From Victivallis lenta (lineage in GTDB: Bacteria > Verrucomicrobiota > Lentisphaeria > Victivallales > Victivallaceae): a DNA stretch of 64,000 nucleotides. Below are positions 25,349 to 33,904 of this stretch, piece by piece. The position numbers were made by a program, and so were the translations under genes. The notes under the pieces are model-generated. The model had not been told where the DNA came from and ran no database searches. It saw only the letters and a program-made list of their open reading frames with translations. The stretch covers positions 124,001-188,000 of the forward strand of contig NZ_VUNS01000002.1 of the NCBI RefSeq assembly GCF_009695545.1, given 5' to 3'. Every line of letters starts with the position of its first letter. Position 1 is the first letter of the stretch.

Positions 25349-27088
25349 ATGGATCGAATCAGTTCCGCCCACCCCCGGCTGCTGGTCGGGGAATTCGGAT
25401 TTTCCGTCCTGAAACGCAATGCGGCGTCGCCGGAGGGGAAGGCTTTCAAAGCGCGCCTTCTGCACGATGCGGAGCTCCTGCTCGGCTATCCGCCGCAGCC
25501 GAGGAAGATGGAGGGGCGCCGGCTGCTCTCCGCCAGCCGGAACGTGCTGTACCGCATCAACACGCTCGCGGCAGCCTGGCTGCTCAGCGGCGAACGCAAA
25601 TATGCGGACCGTGCGATCCGCGAAATGACCAATGCGGCCGGTTACTCCGACTGGAATCCGTCCCACTATCTCGACGTCGGCGAAATGACCCTCGCCCTTT
25701 CCATCGGCTACGACTGGCTGTATGAACTGCTGACTCCGGACGAACGCTCCCTGATCGAACGCGCCATCGTCGACAAGGGGCTCAAGCCCTCTTATCAGGG
25801 AAAGCAGTGGTGGATTACCGGCAGCAACAACTGGAATCCGGTCTGCCATGCCGGCATGGTCGCCGGGGCGCTCGCCGTCGTCGACCTCGAGCCGGCGCTG
25901 GCCGAAAAAACGGTCCGGCGCGCGCTTGAAAACCTGCCGCGCTCGATGAAGGCCGGCTACGCTCCGAACGGCGCCTATCCCGAAGGGCCGATGTACTGGG
26001 GATACGGAACGGAGTTCACGGCGGTTCTGCTCGCCATGCTCGATGCCGCCTTCGGCGAGGACTTCGGGCTTGCCGCGCAACCCGGATTTTCCGTCACCGG
26101 GGATTTTATCCAAGCGACGACCGGCCCCTCCGGGCAGCCGTTCAACTATGCCGACTGCAACACCCGGCGCGGCGCTTCGTTCGCGATGATCTATCTGGCG
26201 AAAAAATTCGGCCGGTCCGACTGGTTCGACGCCGTCGAGCGGAAGCTTTTCGCCGATGTCGCGGCAGCGCGCCCGAAATCCGTCGAACGGGGAGGCAACC
26301 GCCTGCTGCCGCTCGCGCTGCTCTATCTCGATATCCCGGCGGAATCAGGGAGGCCGCCGCTCTCCTATTACAGCGGCGACGGGTCGATCGTGCCGATCGG
26401 CATTCTGCGCTCCGACCACACTTCGAAAGCGGCCTGGGTCGGGCTCAAAGCCGGATCTCCGGCCGGTCCGCACGGCCATATGGACGGCGGCTCCTTCGTC
26501 TTCGAATCCGAAGGCCGCCGCTGGGCGGTCGATCTCGGCATGGAAAACTATACGAAGATCGAGGCGACCCGTTTTCAGCTCTGGGACGGCAGCCGGGAGG
26601 GCGACCGCTGGAAGCTCTTCCGCCTCGGCCCCGCCAGCCACAACATCCTCCGCATCGACGGCGCCCCGCAGAACGTGGAGGGCAACGCGAAAATCACGAA
26701 ATTCGCCGCAGACAGCGCCGAAATGGACCTGACCTCCCTCTATGCCCCCGCCGCCCGCAAGGTGACCCGCGCGGCCGCGCTGCTGCCCGGCCGCGCGCTC
26801 CGGCTCAGCGACCGGTTGACCGGCCTCAGGCCGAACGCCCGGATCACCTGGCAGATGTGCACCCGGGCCGAGGCCGAAGCTTTGCCGGACGGCTCCCTCA
26901 AACTGCGGTATGGGAAGCAGGAGCTGCTCATCCGTAAAAATGTGCCCGGCAGCTGGAGCATCGTGCCGGCCGAACTCCTGCGGGACCCGCTCGAATCCGC
27001 CAACCCCGGCGCCGGCATGGTCAGTTTCACCGTTCCCGCCCCCGAATCCGGCAATGTCGAACTCGAAGTAACCCTGACCCCGCTCTGA
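25349..27088 (+). CDS. heparinase II/III-like protein
   Basis: A 579-residue polysaccharide-lyase-like protein: an N-terminal alpha/alpha toroid (NTLAAAWLLSGERKYADRAI, NWNPVCHAGMVAGALAV, NGAYPEGPMYWGYGTEF) and a C-terminal beta-sandwich opening with GSPAGPHGHMDGGSFVFES, the signature region of heparinase II/III proteins. The preferred start (25349) has AGGAG seven bases upstream but leaves no signal peptide; a start at 24998 would add 117 poorly protein-like residues with a weak signal sequence. Family members cleave uronic-acid polysaccharides by beta-elimination. Context with a Gfo/Idh enzyme and LacI regulator suggests a glycan-use locus. Confidence 0.85.
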   Translation: MDRISSAHPRLLVGEFGFSVLKRNAASPEGKAFKARLLHDAELLLGYPPQPRKMEGRRLLSASRNVLYRINTLAAAWLLSGERKYADRAIREMTNAAGYSDWNPSHYLDVGEMTLALSIGYDWLYELLTPDERSLIERAIVDKGLKPSYQGKQWWITGSNNWNPVCHAGMVAGALAVVDLEPALAEKTVRRALENLPRSMKAGYAPNGAYPEGPMYWGYGTEFTAVLLAMLDAAFGEDFGLAAQPGFSVTGDFIQATTGPSGQPFNYADCNTRRGASFAMIYLAKKFGRSDWFDAVERKLFADVAAARPKSVERGGNRLLPLALLYLDIPAESGRPPLSYYSGDGSIVPIGILRSDHTSKAAWVGLKAGSPAGPHGHMDGGSFVFESEGRRWAVDLGMENYTKIEATRFQLWDGSREGDRWKLFRLGPASHNILRIDGAPQNVEGNAKITKFAADSAEMDLTSLYAPAARKVTRAAALLPGRALRLSDRLTGLRPNARITWQMCTRAEAEALPDGSLKLRYGKQELLIRKNVPGSWSIVPAELLRDPLESANPGAGMVSFTVPAPESGNVELEVTLTPL

Positions 27089-27102
27089 CGGCAATGCCGC
27101 GG

Positions 27103-27153
27103 GTCCCGGAGAAGGAAGCCGCTCCTTCTTCTCGAGTCCCGCGAATGCGAACG
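27103..27153. other. long imperfect hairpin between convergent genes
   Basis: GAGAAGGA and TCCTTCTTCTC, flanked by CGCGGGTCCC and GTCCCGCG, form a stem-loop between the ends of the heparinase-like gene (27088) and the convergent gene (27182). No T run follows, so it would need help to terminate. It could act on both transcripts. Confidence 0.4.
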
Positions 27154-27181
27154 CCGATGCGGAAGCGGCCCGGCAGAGGAA

Positions 27182-28390
27182 TCAGAGCGCCGCAAGCGAG
27201 GTCCGGTCGGCCGCGAGCAGCAGCCCGAGCGCGATCGGCGCGTTGGTCCAGCCGGTGTAGATGCTGTTCTGGCCGCCTTCGAAAAGGTCTCCGCCGCCCC
27301 ACTCCCCGGCCCGGAGATCGTACATGCCGCGCCAGCAGCCGCGGAAAGCCGGATTGTCCGACCGATCCTGAACGGCGGTCAGAAGTTCGAGCAGCTTCCG
27401 GTACGCTTCGCGGACCGCTTCGTCCCCGGTGACTCCGGCGGCGGCCTGCAGCCCGAGCAGCGCCCAGTTCGCCGTGTAGATCAGGTCGACGAGATGCGCT
27501 CCCTTCGGCGCTTCGCAGTGCTCGGCCGGCAGATTGCCGGTCGCCGGATCGATACGGCGGAGCACGGCGGCGGCGATCCGGGCGGTCAGATCAAGATAGA
27601 ACTCCTCCCCGGTGACGTTCGCCGCAAAAGCGGCGCCGAGCAGCGCATAACACAGCTCGCTCGCGATGAAGGTGTCGAGACGGCCGCCGACATACTCGTA
27701 ATAGCGCCGCAACTGTATCGCGAGGACGGGATCGGGCTCGACGGCCAGCGCCGCAGTTCCGGCCAGCAGCGCGACCGCTCCCCAGTGAGGCAGCCTCGGT
27801 TCCCCGAGCCAGAACCCCTCCGGATCCGGCCAGCTGCCGTGCGAAATCTCCTGATCCGCTCCGAGCGAACGGTCGACGCCGGCGGCCAGGAGCCGGGCGA
27901 GCCGGAGCGCCCGGCCGCGCATCCGGTATTTCCGGTCGAGGTCCGGGCGCAGCGCGGCGATCCGGAACTGAATTGCGCCGCACCAGCCGTTGTCATCGAA
28001 CCAGCGGCCGGGCTGCTTGGTGATGTTCGACCAGTTCCAGACGCTGTTTTCGGGGAAGATCATTCCGCTGCGGTTGTAGAGGTACATCAGCAGATTTTCG
28101 CCGGTGCGCGTGAACTCCTCCGAACCGAACTTCCGGCCGGCCAGCAGGAAGAGCAGCGCGGTTTCGAAGTTGCAGTCCGGCCGGCGCGGTTCGATCACGC
28201 AGTAGCCGTCGAACTCGTTCCAGGCAGGAAAGGCACGGCAGATTTTTTCGATTGCCGTGTTGTCCTTCGTGACCGCGATCCGTTCGGCGACGCCCCAGCT
28301 GCCGTCCGGCGGATCCATGACGCCCGAATTACAGAACCACTCCAGATTCCGCCTGACCGCATCGAGAAGCTGTTGATCCGTCATTTTCAT
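27182..28390 (-). CDS. predicted alpha/alpha-toroid carbohydrate-active enzyme
   Basis: A 402-residue protein made almost wholly of helices with conserved aromatic and acidic loops (PGRWFDDNGWCGAIQFR, FEGGQNSIYTGWTNAPIA). The fold appears to be an (alpha/alpha)6 barrel as in several glycosidases, lyases and epimerases. No signal peptide. I cannot assign a family by eye. It is convergent with the heparinase-like gene and has its own promoter with an operator-like palindrome, so it is probably sugar-regulated. An alternative start is the second Met (28384), which is better spaced from AGGAG. Confidence 0.75.
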   Translation of the reverse strand: MKMTDQQLLDAVRRNLEWFCNSGVMDPPDGSWGVAERIAVTKDNTAIEKICRAFPAWNEFDGYCVIEPRRPDCNFETALLFLLAGRKFGSEEFTRTGENLLMYLYNRSGMIFPENSVWNWSNITKQPGRWFDDNGWCGAIQFRIAALRPDLDRKYRMRGRALRLARLLAAGVDRSLGADQEISHGSWPDPEGFWLGEPRLPHWGAVALLAGTAALAVEPDPVLAIQLRRYYEYVGGRLDTFIASELCYALLGAAFAANVTGEEFYLDLTARIAAAVLRRIDPATGNLPAEHCEAPKGAHLVDLIYTANWALLGLQAAAGVTGDEAVREAYRKLLELLTAVQDRSDNPAFRGCWRGMYDLRAGEWGGGDLFEGGQNSIYTGWTNAPIALGLLLAADRTSLAAL

Positions 28391-28409
28391 CGATCTCCTG
28401 AATCATTTT

Positions 28410-28427
28410 AGTTGAACTATTCCAACT
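28410..28427. promoter_or_regulatory. operator-like palindrome over the start of transcription
   Basis: AGTTGAACTATTCCAACT: outer arms AGTTG/CAACT are perfect, the centre is not. It overlaps the 3' end of the -10 box of the promoter at 28425-28453, the usual position for a repressor site. Confidence 0.5.
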
Positions 28428-28453
28428 ATAACCCCGTTCGACGCGGAATGCAA
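28425..28453 (-). promoter_or_regulatory. promoter of the alpha/alpha-toroid gene
   Basis: Reverse strand TTGCAT (28453-28448) and TATAGT (28430-28425), spacing 17; start of transcription near 28418, about 28 bases before the gene. Confidence 0.65.
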
Positions 28454-28458
28454 GCGTC

Positions 28459-29013
28459 TTACGCCATGCCGGCGAGATAAGTGTAGATTTTCGTGTCGAT
28501 GCCGACGCCCTCAGCCTCCTGCGCGGCGACAAAATCCGCCAGTCCGGACCGTTTGACCCGGAAGACTTCGATGCGTTCGTTCTCCTCCGGGTGCGGCTCG
28601 ATGCGCCTGCCGCGGCAGGCGTCGCCGTCAATTTCCATCCGGACCATGCAGATGGTTTCGCCGGTGAGTCCGGGAGAGCTCCATCCGGGGCGGCTGCAGC
28701 CGAGCACGCGGCCGCAGTAACCGGTCTCCTCATAGAGCTCGCGCACGGCGGTCTGTTCGGCGGTCTCGCCCGGATCGATGAGCCCGGCCGGGAACTCGAG
28801 CATAAGCCTGCCGGCCGGCGGACGGAACTGGCGGACCAGTAAAATTTCGTCATCCGGCACGATGCGGGCGAGGATGAAGGCCGCCGAACCGGTTCCGTTG
28901 CGGTCGCATGCCTCCCACAGGCGCGGACCGCTGCCGTTGTCGTATTCAAGCTCGCGCAGGACCAGGAAGCGCCCTTCGCCGAGCACACGTTTCAATTTTG
29001 CTTCAGGTTTCAT
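28459..29013 (-). CDS. Nudix hydrolase, ADP-ribose pyrophosphatase-like
   Basis: A 184-residue hydrolase with a perfect Nudix box (GLIDPGETAEQTAVRELYEETGY, residues ~96-118, matching Gx5Ex7REUxEExGU). The preceding LVRQFRPPAGRLMLEFPAG is typical of ADP-ribose/nucleoside-diphosphate-sugar pyrophosphatases. Start at 29013 with GTGGAAA upstream; an upstream in-frame Met lacks an RBS. The role is probably hydrolysis of ADP-ribose or a related nucleotide sugar. It stands alone between divergent or unrelated genes. Confidence 0.92.
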   Translation of the reverse strand: MKPEAKLKRVLGEGRFLVLRELEYDNGSGPRLWEACDRNGTGSAAFILARIVPDDEILLVRQFRPPAGRLMLEFPAGLIDPGETAEQTAVRELYEETGYCGRVLGCSRPGWSSPGLTGETICMVRMEIDGDACRGRRIEPHPEENERIEVFRVKRSGLADFVAAQEAEGVGIDTKIYTYLAGMA

Positions 29014-29262
29014 TTTCCACTCAATATCGTGATTTTTATTTAAAATGCACTTGCAAATTGGATAATTCAAGTTAATTTATAGAAAAACAGTACGGTTTCC
29101 GTGCTGTCGGGGCGACTGGGGAATTCGTCTCATTCAAAGATCTTTTTCTTGGCGGAGCTGCCGATCTGCAACGGTTTCTCGAGGCGGGGAGCTCTATTTC
29201 AAAGCGACATATCTCCGGGAATTGCATTCTTCTGACCGGACGGAATTTACGAGACGACAGAC

Positions 29263-29862
29263 ATGATTTTAGGGGTTACCGGTGCGTTCGGCTGCGGCAA
29301 GAGCGCAGTGCTTGCGGCGTTTGCCGCCCACGGCTGGCGCACGGCCGATGCGGACCATCTCTGCCATGAGCTTTATGCGGAGCCGGAAGGACCGCTGGCG
29401 CGGCAGTTCGCGGCGCGCTGGGGGCGGGAAGTGCTGACTCCGGAAGGAGCAGTGGACCGCCGCCGCCTCGGGGCGATCGTCTTCGCGGACCGGACGGAGC
29501 TTGAGTTTCTGACCGGCACGCTCTATCCGGAGCTGTCGCGGAAACTCGACGGGCTGATTGCCGACTGCCGGCGGGCCGGAGAGGACGGCGCGTTTGAGCT
29601 TCCGCTCCTGTATGAAGCCGGCTACGGGGATAAATTCGACCGGGTGGCCGCGGTCTGGGCCGCGCCGGAAATCCGGCACGCGAGGCTGCGCGAACAGCGC
29701 AAATTTTCGGAGGACGAAATCCGGCTGCGCGAAGCCAGGCAGCTTCCGGCCGATGCGAAGCTTGAACGCGCCGATTTCGGAGTGATCAACAACGACGGCC
29801 TTGCGGAGCTCGAACTGCAGATCGGCCGGCTGGTCCGGCTTCTGAACGGGAGTGTCCGCTGA
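29263..29862 (+). CDS. coaE: dephospho-CoA kinase
   Basis: A 199-residue P-loop kinase that phosphorylates dephospho-CoA in the last step of coenzyme A synthesis. Seen: MILGVTGAFGCGKSAVLAAF (Walker A at residues 6-13), DADHLCHELY with the catalytic aspartate region, LGAIVFADR, and the lid region HARLREQRKFSEDEIRLRE. Length is standard. It lies upstream of rho on the same strand with a 66-base gap. The 250 bases before it carry a weak AT-rich promoter-like stretch around 29050-29085 but nothing else I can name. Confidence 0.95.
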   Translation: MILGVTGAFGCGKSAVLAAFAAHGWRTADADHLCHELYAEPEGPLARQFAARWGREVLTPEGAVDRRRLGAIVFADRTELEFLTGTLYPELSRKLDGLIADCRRAGEDGAFELPLLYEAGYGDKFDRVAAVWAAPEIRHARLREQRKFSEDEIRLREARQLPADAKLERADFGVINNDGLAELELQIGRLVRLLNGSVR

Positions 29863-29928
29863 AACAACCCGGCAGCTTCCGCCGGCCATAACGATTTTTC
29901 AACCAATCTCAAGCAAGGTAAAACAAAT

Positions 29929-31752
29929 ATGAACGATTCCGATGATCTGATCCCGATGAACGACGACTCCGGTGAAAGCCGCGCTCCGGCGCCGAAAAAG
30001 CGCGGACGCCGCCCCGGCAGTACGAATAAACCGAAGGCCGAAACCGCTCCGGGCGCGGAAGCCGCCGCCCCCGGAGAAGACGGCAAAACGCGCCGCCCGG
30101 CCCCCAGGCCGCGCAAGCCGCGGACGCAGCCGAAGGAGGCTCCGGCCGACGGCGCCGCCGAGGAGCTGCCGAACATGGCGGAGTCTTCGGCCGAAGATGT
30201 CATGCGGGAACTGCTGATCGAGGAACTCTCCGACTCCGCCGCCGCGGAAAATGCGAACGAAAACTGCCGCCGGGAAGGAGTTCCGGCCGGGGACGCCGGG
30301 CGGGAACCGGCGGAAAAGGGCGAACGCGCCGAGCAGCCGTCCGCGCAGGAGCCGCGCCCGGAACGCCCGGAGCGGTCCGACCGCCAGGACCGCGACCGCC
30401 AGGACCGCGATCACCGCCGCGGCAACGGCAATTACAACGGCAACGGCAACAACCGCCGGGAACGGGATGTCCAGCGTGACCATGTGGTCTCTTCGCTCAA
30501 TATCTCCGAGCTGCAGGAAAAGTCGATGCAGGAGCTTGCCGTCATGGGCGCCGAACTCGGCATCGAAGGCATCGGCGCGCTCGACAAATCGACGCTGGTC
30601 TGTGAAATCCTGCGGGCGAACGCCGAGAAGTGCGGGCAGATGTACGGTTCGGGTTATCTCGAAGTCCTGCCGGACGGCTTCGGCTTCCTCCGCAGCGCGA
30701 GCTACTGTTACCTGCCGTGCTCGGAGGATATCTATCTGTCGCCCTCCCAGATCAAGCGTTTCGCCCTGAAAACCGGCGATTACGTGGCCGGGCAGATCCG
30801 CACGCCGCGCGAAAAGGAGCGTTTTTTCGCGATGCTGAAGGTCGAGACGATCAACAACGATTCGCCCGAGCGCAAGAAGGAGATCATTCCGTTCAACAGC
30901 CTGACGCCGTATTTCCCGACCCAGCGGCTTGTGCTCGAACGCGACCCGGCCGATTTTTCGACCCGGATCGTCGATCTGGTCACTCCGATCGGCAAGGGGC
31001 AGCGCGGACTCATCGTGGCGCCGCCGCGCACCGGCAAAACCGTGCTGCTGCAGAAGATCGCGAACAGCATCCGCGCGAACAACCCCGAAGTGAAGCTCAT
31101 CATCCTGCTGATCGACGAGCGTCCGGAGGAAGTGACCGATATGAAGCGCAGCGTCGACGCCGAAGTGGTCAGCTCGACCTTCGACGAACCGCCCGAACGC
31201 CATGTCCAGGTGGCGGAGATGGTCATCGAGAAGGCGAAGCGGCTGGTCGAATACAAGCACGACGTCGTCATTCTGCTCGACAGCATCACGCGCCTGGCCC
31301 GCGCCTATAATACGCTTCAGCCGCACAGCGGCAAGATCCTGACCGGCGGCGTCGACGCGACCGCGCTGCACAAGCCGAAGAAGATTTTCGGCGCGGCGCG
31401 CAACATCGAAAACCACGGCAGTCTGACCATCATCGCGACCGCGCTGATCGAAACCGGCAGCCGCATGGACGACGTGATCTTCGAAGAGTTCAAAGGCACC
31501 GGCAACATGGAGCTGCACCTCGACCGCAATGTTTCGGACCGGAGGATCTACCCGGCGATCAACGTCGAGAAATCTGGCACCCGCAAGGAGGAGCTGCTGC
31601 TCCACCCGGATGAACTCAGCAAGGTCTGGATGCTGCGCAAGGCGATCAACGGCGTTCCGGCCGCGGAGGCGATGGAGCTTCTGCTCGGACGGCTGAAGAA
31701 GGTCAAGAGCAATATCGAATTCCTCCTGACGCTGCAGCCGAACAATAACTGA
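29929..31752 (+). CDS. rho: transcription termination factor Rho with disordered N-terminal extension
   Basis: A 607-residue hexameric RNA helicase. Residues ~190-607 match the Rho core: [19 protein letters not shown] (Rho-N), [14 protein letters not shown] (cold-shock RNA-binding), Walker A PPRTGKT at ~365, [12 protein letters not shown], and [11 protein letters not shown]. Residues 1-185 are low complexity: AT-hook-like [14 protein letters not shown], acidic and proline-rich stretches, then the tandem [14 protein letters not shown] and Gly-Asn repeats. Extensions of this kind occur in Rho of several phyla and can bind RNA or drive condensation. RBS is poor (AAGCAAGG). Followed by the DivIC-like gene after 26 bases. 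Confidence 0.97.
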   Translation: MNDSDDLIPMNDDSGESRAPAPKKRGRRPGSTNKPKAETAPGAEAAAPGEDGKTRRPAPRPRKPRTQPKEAPADGAAEELPNMAESSAEDVMRELLIEELSDSAAAENANENCRREGVPAGDAGREPAEKGERAEQPSAQEPRPERPERSDRQDRDRQDRDHRRGNGNYNGNGNNRRERDVQRDHVVSSLNISELQEKSMQELAVMGAELGIEGIGALDKSTLVCEILRANAEKCGQMYGSGYLEVLPDGFGFLRSASYCYLPCSEDIYLSPSQIKRFALKTGDYVAGQIRTPREKERFFAMLKVETINNDSPERKKEIIPFNSLTPYFPTQRLVLERDPADFSTRIVDLVTPIGKGQRGLIVAPPRTGKTVLLQKIANSIRANNPEVKLIILLIDERPEEVTDMKRSVDAEVVSSTFDEPPERHVQVAEMVIEKAKRLVEYKHDVVILLDSITRLARAYNTLQPHSGKILTGGVDATALHKPKKIFGAARNIENHGSLTIIATALIETGSRMDDVIFEEFKGTGNMELHLDRNVSDRRIYPAINVEKSGTRKEELLLHPDELSKVWMLRKAINGVPAAEAMELLLGRLKKVKSNIEFLLTLQPNNN

Positions 31753-31778
31753 CGACAGAAATCCTTCAGGAGGAGTCC

Positions 31779-32090
31779 ATGGCGGAGAACAGGAGAAAAA
31801 GCGCGGTGTCCACCTATCTGCTGCTGTTTGTTCTGGCTCTGGTATTCGCGGCGGCGGCAGTGCTGCTGCTGCCGGTTTACCGCAGCTACCAGAAGAAGCA
31901 GGCGGAACTCGGCACCCTGAATGAACAGCTCAACGACAAGCGCGACGAGAGCGCCCGGCTCAATACCGAGGTGGGCGAGCTGTCGCGCTCACCGGCCGCG
32001 GTTGAAAAGGTGGCCCGCGAAAAGTTCGGTCTGGTGAAGGACGGGGAGCGGGTGATCAAATACGCGGTTCCGGAGAAGGACAGGCGTTAG
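31779..32090 (+). CDS. DivIC/FtsB-like septum formation protein
   Basis: A 103-residue bitopic protein: a short basic N-terminus, one transmembrane helix (YLLLFVLALVFAAAAVLLL), then a coiled coil (QKKQAELGTLNEQLNDKRDE) and the C-terminal VEKVAREKFGLVKDGERVIK, the hallmark of the DivIC/FtsB family. The family bridges FtsL and FtsQ in the divisome. RBS AGGAGGAG is strong. The genomic partner is usually an enolase or rod-shape gene; here it follows rho. Confidence 0.88.
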   Translation: MAENRRKSAVSTYLLLFVLALVFAAAAVLLLPVYRSYQKKQAELGTLNEQLNDKRDESARLNTEVGELSRSPAAVEKVAREKFGLVKDGERVIKYAVPEKDRR

Positions 32091-32202
32091 GTTTCCCGGC
32101 GTACCGGCCGGGGAATCCGGCCGGTGCGGCGCGCCTTCCCGGCCGGAATGGATTTCCGTGCGGACGGTCGTCAAATATTTCACATTTTCTGCCTTTTTTC
32201 TG

Positions 32203-32237
32203 TTGCATTTGACAAACAGGTTTCTATATTATAGAAA
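32203..32237 (+). promoter_or_regulatory. promoter region of the LysM lipoprotein gene with palindromic -10
   Basis: Two overlapping arrangements fit: TTGCAT (32203-32208)/TATATT (32225-32230), spacing 16, or TTGACA (32209-32214)/TATAGA (32230-32235), spacing 15. The -10 lies inside a perfect palindrome TTTCTATA-T-TATAGAAA (32221-32237), a possible operator. Confidence 0.6.
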
Positions 32238-32341
32238 AGACGTTTCCCAGGTGTTTTTTCCGAGGCCCGCGAGGCCGGGAACGGGGAGCGCGGCGAATTG
32301 ACGATACCGTACGAATTTTTTGTACAGAAGGGGATTTGACA

Positions 32342-33415
32342 GTGAGAAAAAACAAGACCGTTGTGCTCGGAGCTGCGGCTCTGTGTGTGGGGATGCTCGG
32401 TTTCACCGGCTGCAACAATCAGGTGATGGGAAAACGCGACTACGTTCCGGCCACGCCGGATACGGCGGTCGCGCCGATGCCCGGCGAAGTCTCCGCTCCG
32501 CCGGTGACGCAGCTGCCGGTTCAGCCGTCCCAGCCCGTGCAGCAGCCCCCGCGGAACACCGGCTATAAGCCCATGGAGAAGCTGACCTCCGCTCCCGTCA
32601 CGTCGGTTCCGGCCGGAACGGCGTCCGGCGCCGCGGTTTCGGGGGCCGCCCGGACACATGTGGTCAAGGCCGGCGACACGGTCGGTCATATCGCCCGGCA
32701 GTACGGGGTCTCCGTGGGAGCCGTCATGCAGGCGAATGATCTCGACGAAGCCAAGGCGAGACGCATCCAGGTCGGCCGGAAGCTGGTGATTCCCGCCGGC
32801 GGCGCGGTTGTCGCAAAGCGCGGCAGAGGGAGCAAGAGCACGGCGGCCGGAGCGACGGCGGTCCGGGGAACCGTCAACAGCGACGGCACTTACACGGTTC
32901 AGAGCGGCGATTTCCCGGGCAAGATCGCCCGCAAGCTCGGCGTCAGGGAGTCCGAGCTTATGAAGGCGAACAATCTGACGGCGGAATCCGCGAAGCGTCT
33001 CCAGGTCGGCCAGAAGCTGGTCGTGCCGGGCAAGGGCGCAAAGAGCGGCGCGGCCGCAGCGGTGACGAAGCCGGTGCAGCAGGTGAAGCCGACGGAGAAG
33101 GTTGTTACGGCGCCGGAGAAGAAAGATCCGCTGGACGACGTGCTTGCCGGTTCCGATGTGAAGAACCCGCCGACGAGCCAGCCGATTGACGTGACTCCGG
33201 TCCAGCCCGTCGATCCGACGGTGCCGGTTGTCGAAGAGGGCGGCGTGACGGTTCCGAATACGATTCCGATCATCGTCGACGAGGACACCACGCTCGAGGC
33301 ATTTGCCGCGAAGCATAAGACCACGGCCGATGAGATCAGGAAACTGAACGAGGGCATGGTTCCGGCGGATGGCAAGCTGTCCAAGAACCTGCTCCTGATG
33401 ATCCCCGGCAACTGA
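32342..33415 (+). CDS. LysM-repeat lipoprotein
   Basis: A 357-residue lipoprotein (signal ending LGFTGC). Two full LysM domains are visible (HVVKAGDTVGHIARQYGVSV to QVGRKLVIP, and YTVQSGDFPGKIARKLGVRE to QVGQKLVVP), plus a third, divergent one at the C-terminus (IIVDEDTTLEAFAAKHKTT to NLLLMIPGN). Linkers are Pro/Val rich. LysM domains bind peptidoglycan, so the protein probably ties the outer membrane to the cell wall. GTG at 32342, eight bases after AGGGG, is preferred to the TTG at 32336. Ended by a strong terminator. Confidence 0.88.
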   Translation: MRKNKTVVLGAAALCVGMLGFTGCNNQVMGKRDYVPATPDTAVAPMPGEVSAPPVTQLPVQPSQPVQQPPRNTGYKPMEKLTSAPVTSVPAGTASGAAVSGAARTHVVKAGDTVGHIARQYGVSVGAVMQANDLDEAKARRIQVGRKLVIPAGGAVVAKRGRGSKSTAAGATAVRGTVNSDGTYTVQSGDFPGKIARKLGVRESELMKANNLTAESAKRLQVGQKLVVPGKGAKSGAAAAVTKPVQQVKPTEKVVTAPEKKDPLDDVLAGSDVKNPPTSQPIDVTPVQPVDPTVPVVEEGGVTVPNTIPIIVDEDTTLEAFAAKHKTTADEIRKLNEGMVPADGKLSKNLLLMIPGN

Positions 33416-33432
33416 GAGACCGGAACAAAGTG

Positions 33433-33466
33433 AAAAAGCGCACCGTTTTCACGGTGCGTTTTTTTA
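33433..33466 (+). terminator. intrinsic terminator after the LysM gene
   Basis: CGCACCGT-TTTC-ACGGTGCG followed by seven T, with an A-run on the 5' side. Confidence 0.92.
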
Positions 33467-33904
33467 TATTCCTATAAAACCGCCGGCCTTTCCGGCGGCG
33501 GAGCCCGATGAGATTGACTGTCATGCAAAACCCGGAACGGAGCCGGTCCCCCGGCGCTCCGGAAAGCGGCGTTTGCCGCCAGCGCCTGCATGCAGCGTCT
33601 CCGGATACAACTGCAGGAAAAGCAGAAAGTTCCGCCGGAGGAGATGCGGACCGTTCGGAGGAAACAGAAGCGGGAGATTGAATCCGGCATCGGCTTCCCC
33701 GCGCCTCCGCCGGCGGAGCCCCCGTCCCTCAACGGCGCCCCGCCCGAACTTGGCCCCGAACAGACTGGCATGGAACTCCGCCCTGACTTACCGCGAGAGA
33801 ATTCCGCTACCTGATGATCCGCGCCAATCCGAAAGACGGCGTATTCCCATACCGGTCCCGTTCCTCTGTTACGGACACAACATCCACGGAAACCAGAAAA
33901 AACG
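33467..33904. other. spacer with possible degraded coding remnant
   Basis: About 440 bases without a convincing gene. On the + strand, 33518-33814 is open and reads protein-like around ALRKAAFAASACMQRLRI and LQEKQKVPPEEMRTVRRKQK, but the frame has no good start upstream (first ATG 33590, no RBS). It may be the tail of a decayed gene. Nothing else recognised. Confidence 0.3.

Noticed and set aside
30370-30480. Short tandem DNA repeats resembling a small CRISPR or satellite
   Set aside because: They encode the RQDRD and Gly-Asn repeats of Rho in frame; units are 15 bases or shorter with no spacers.
33472-33771. 99-codon frame on the - strand in the spacer
   Set aside because: Composition is that of a random GC-rich frame and it overlaps a weak remnant on the other strand.
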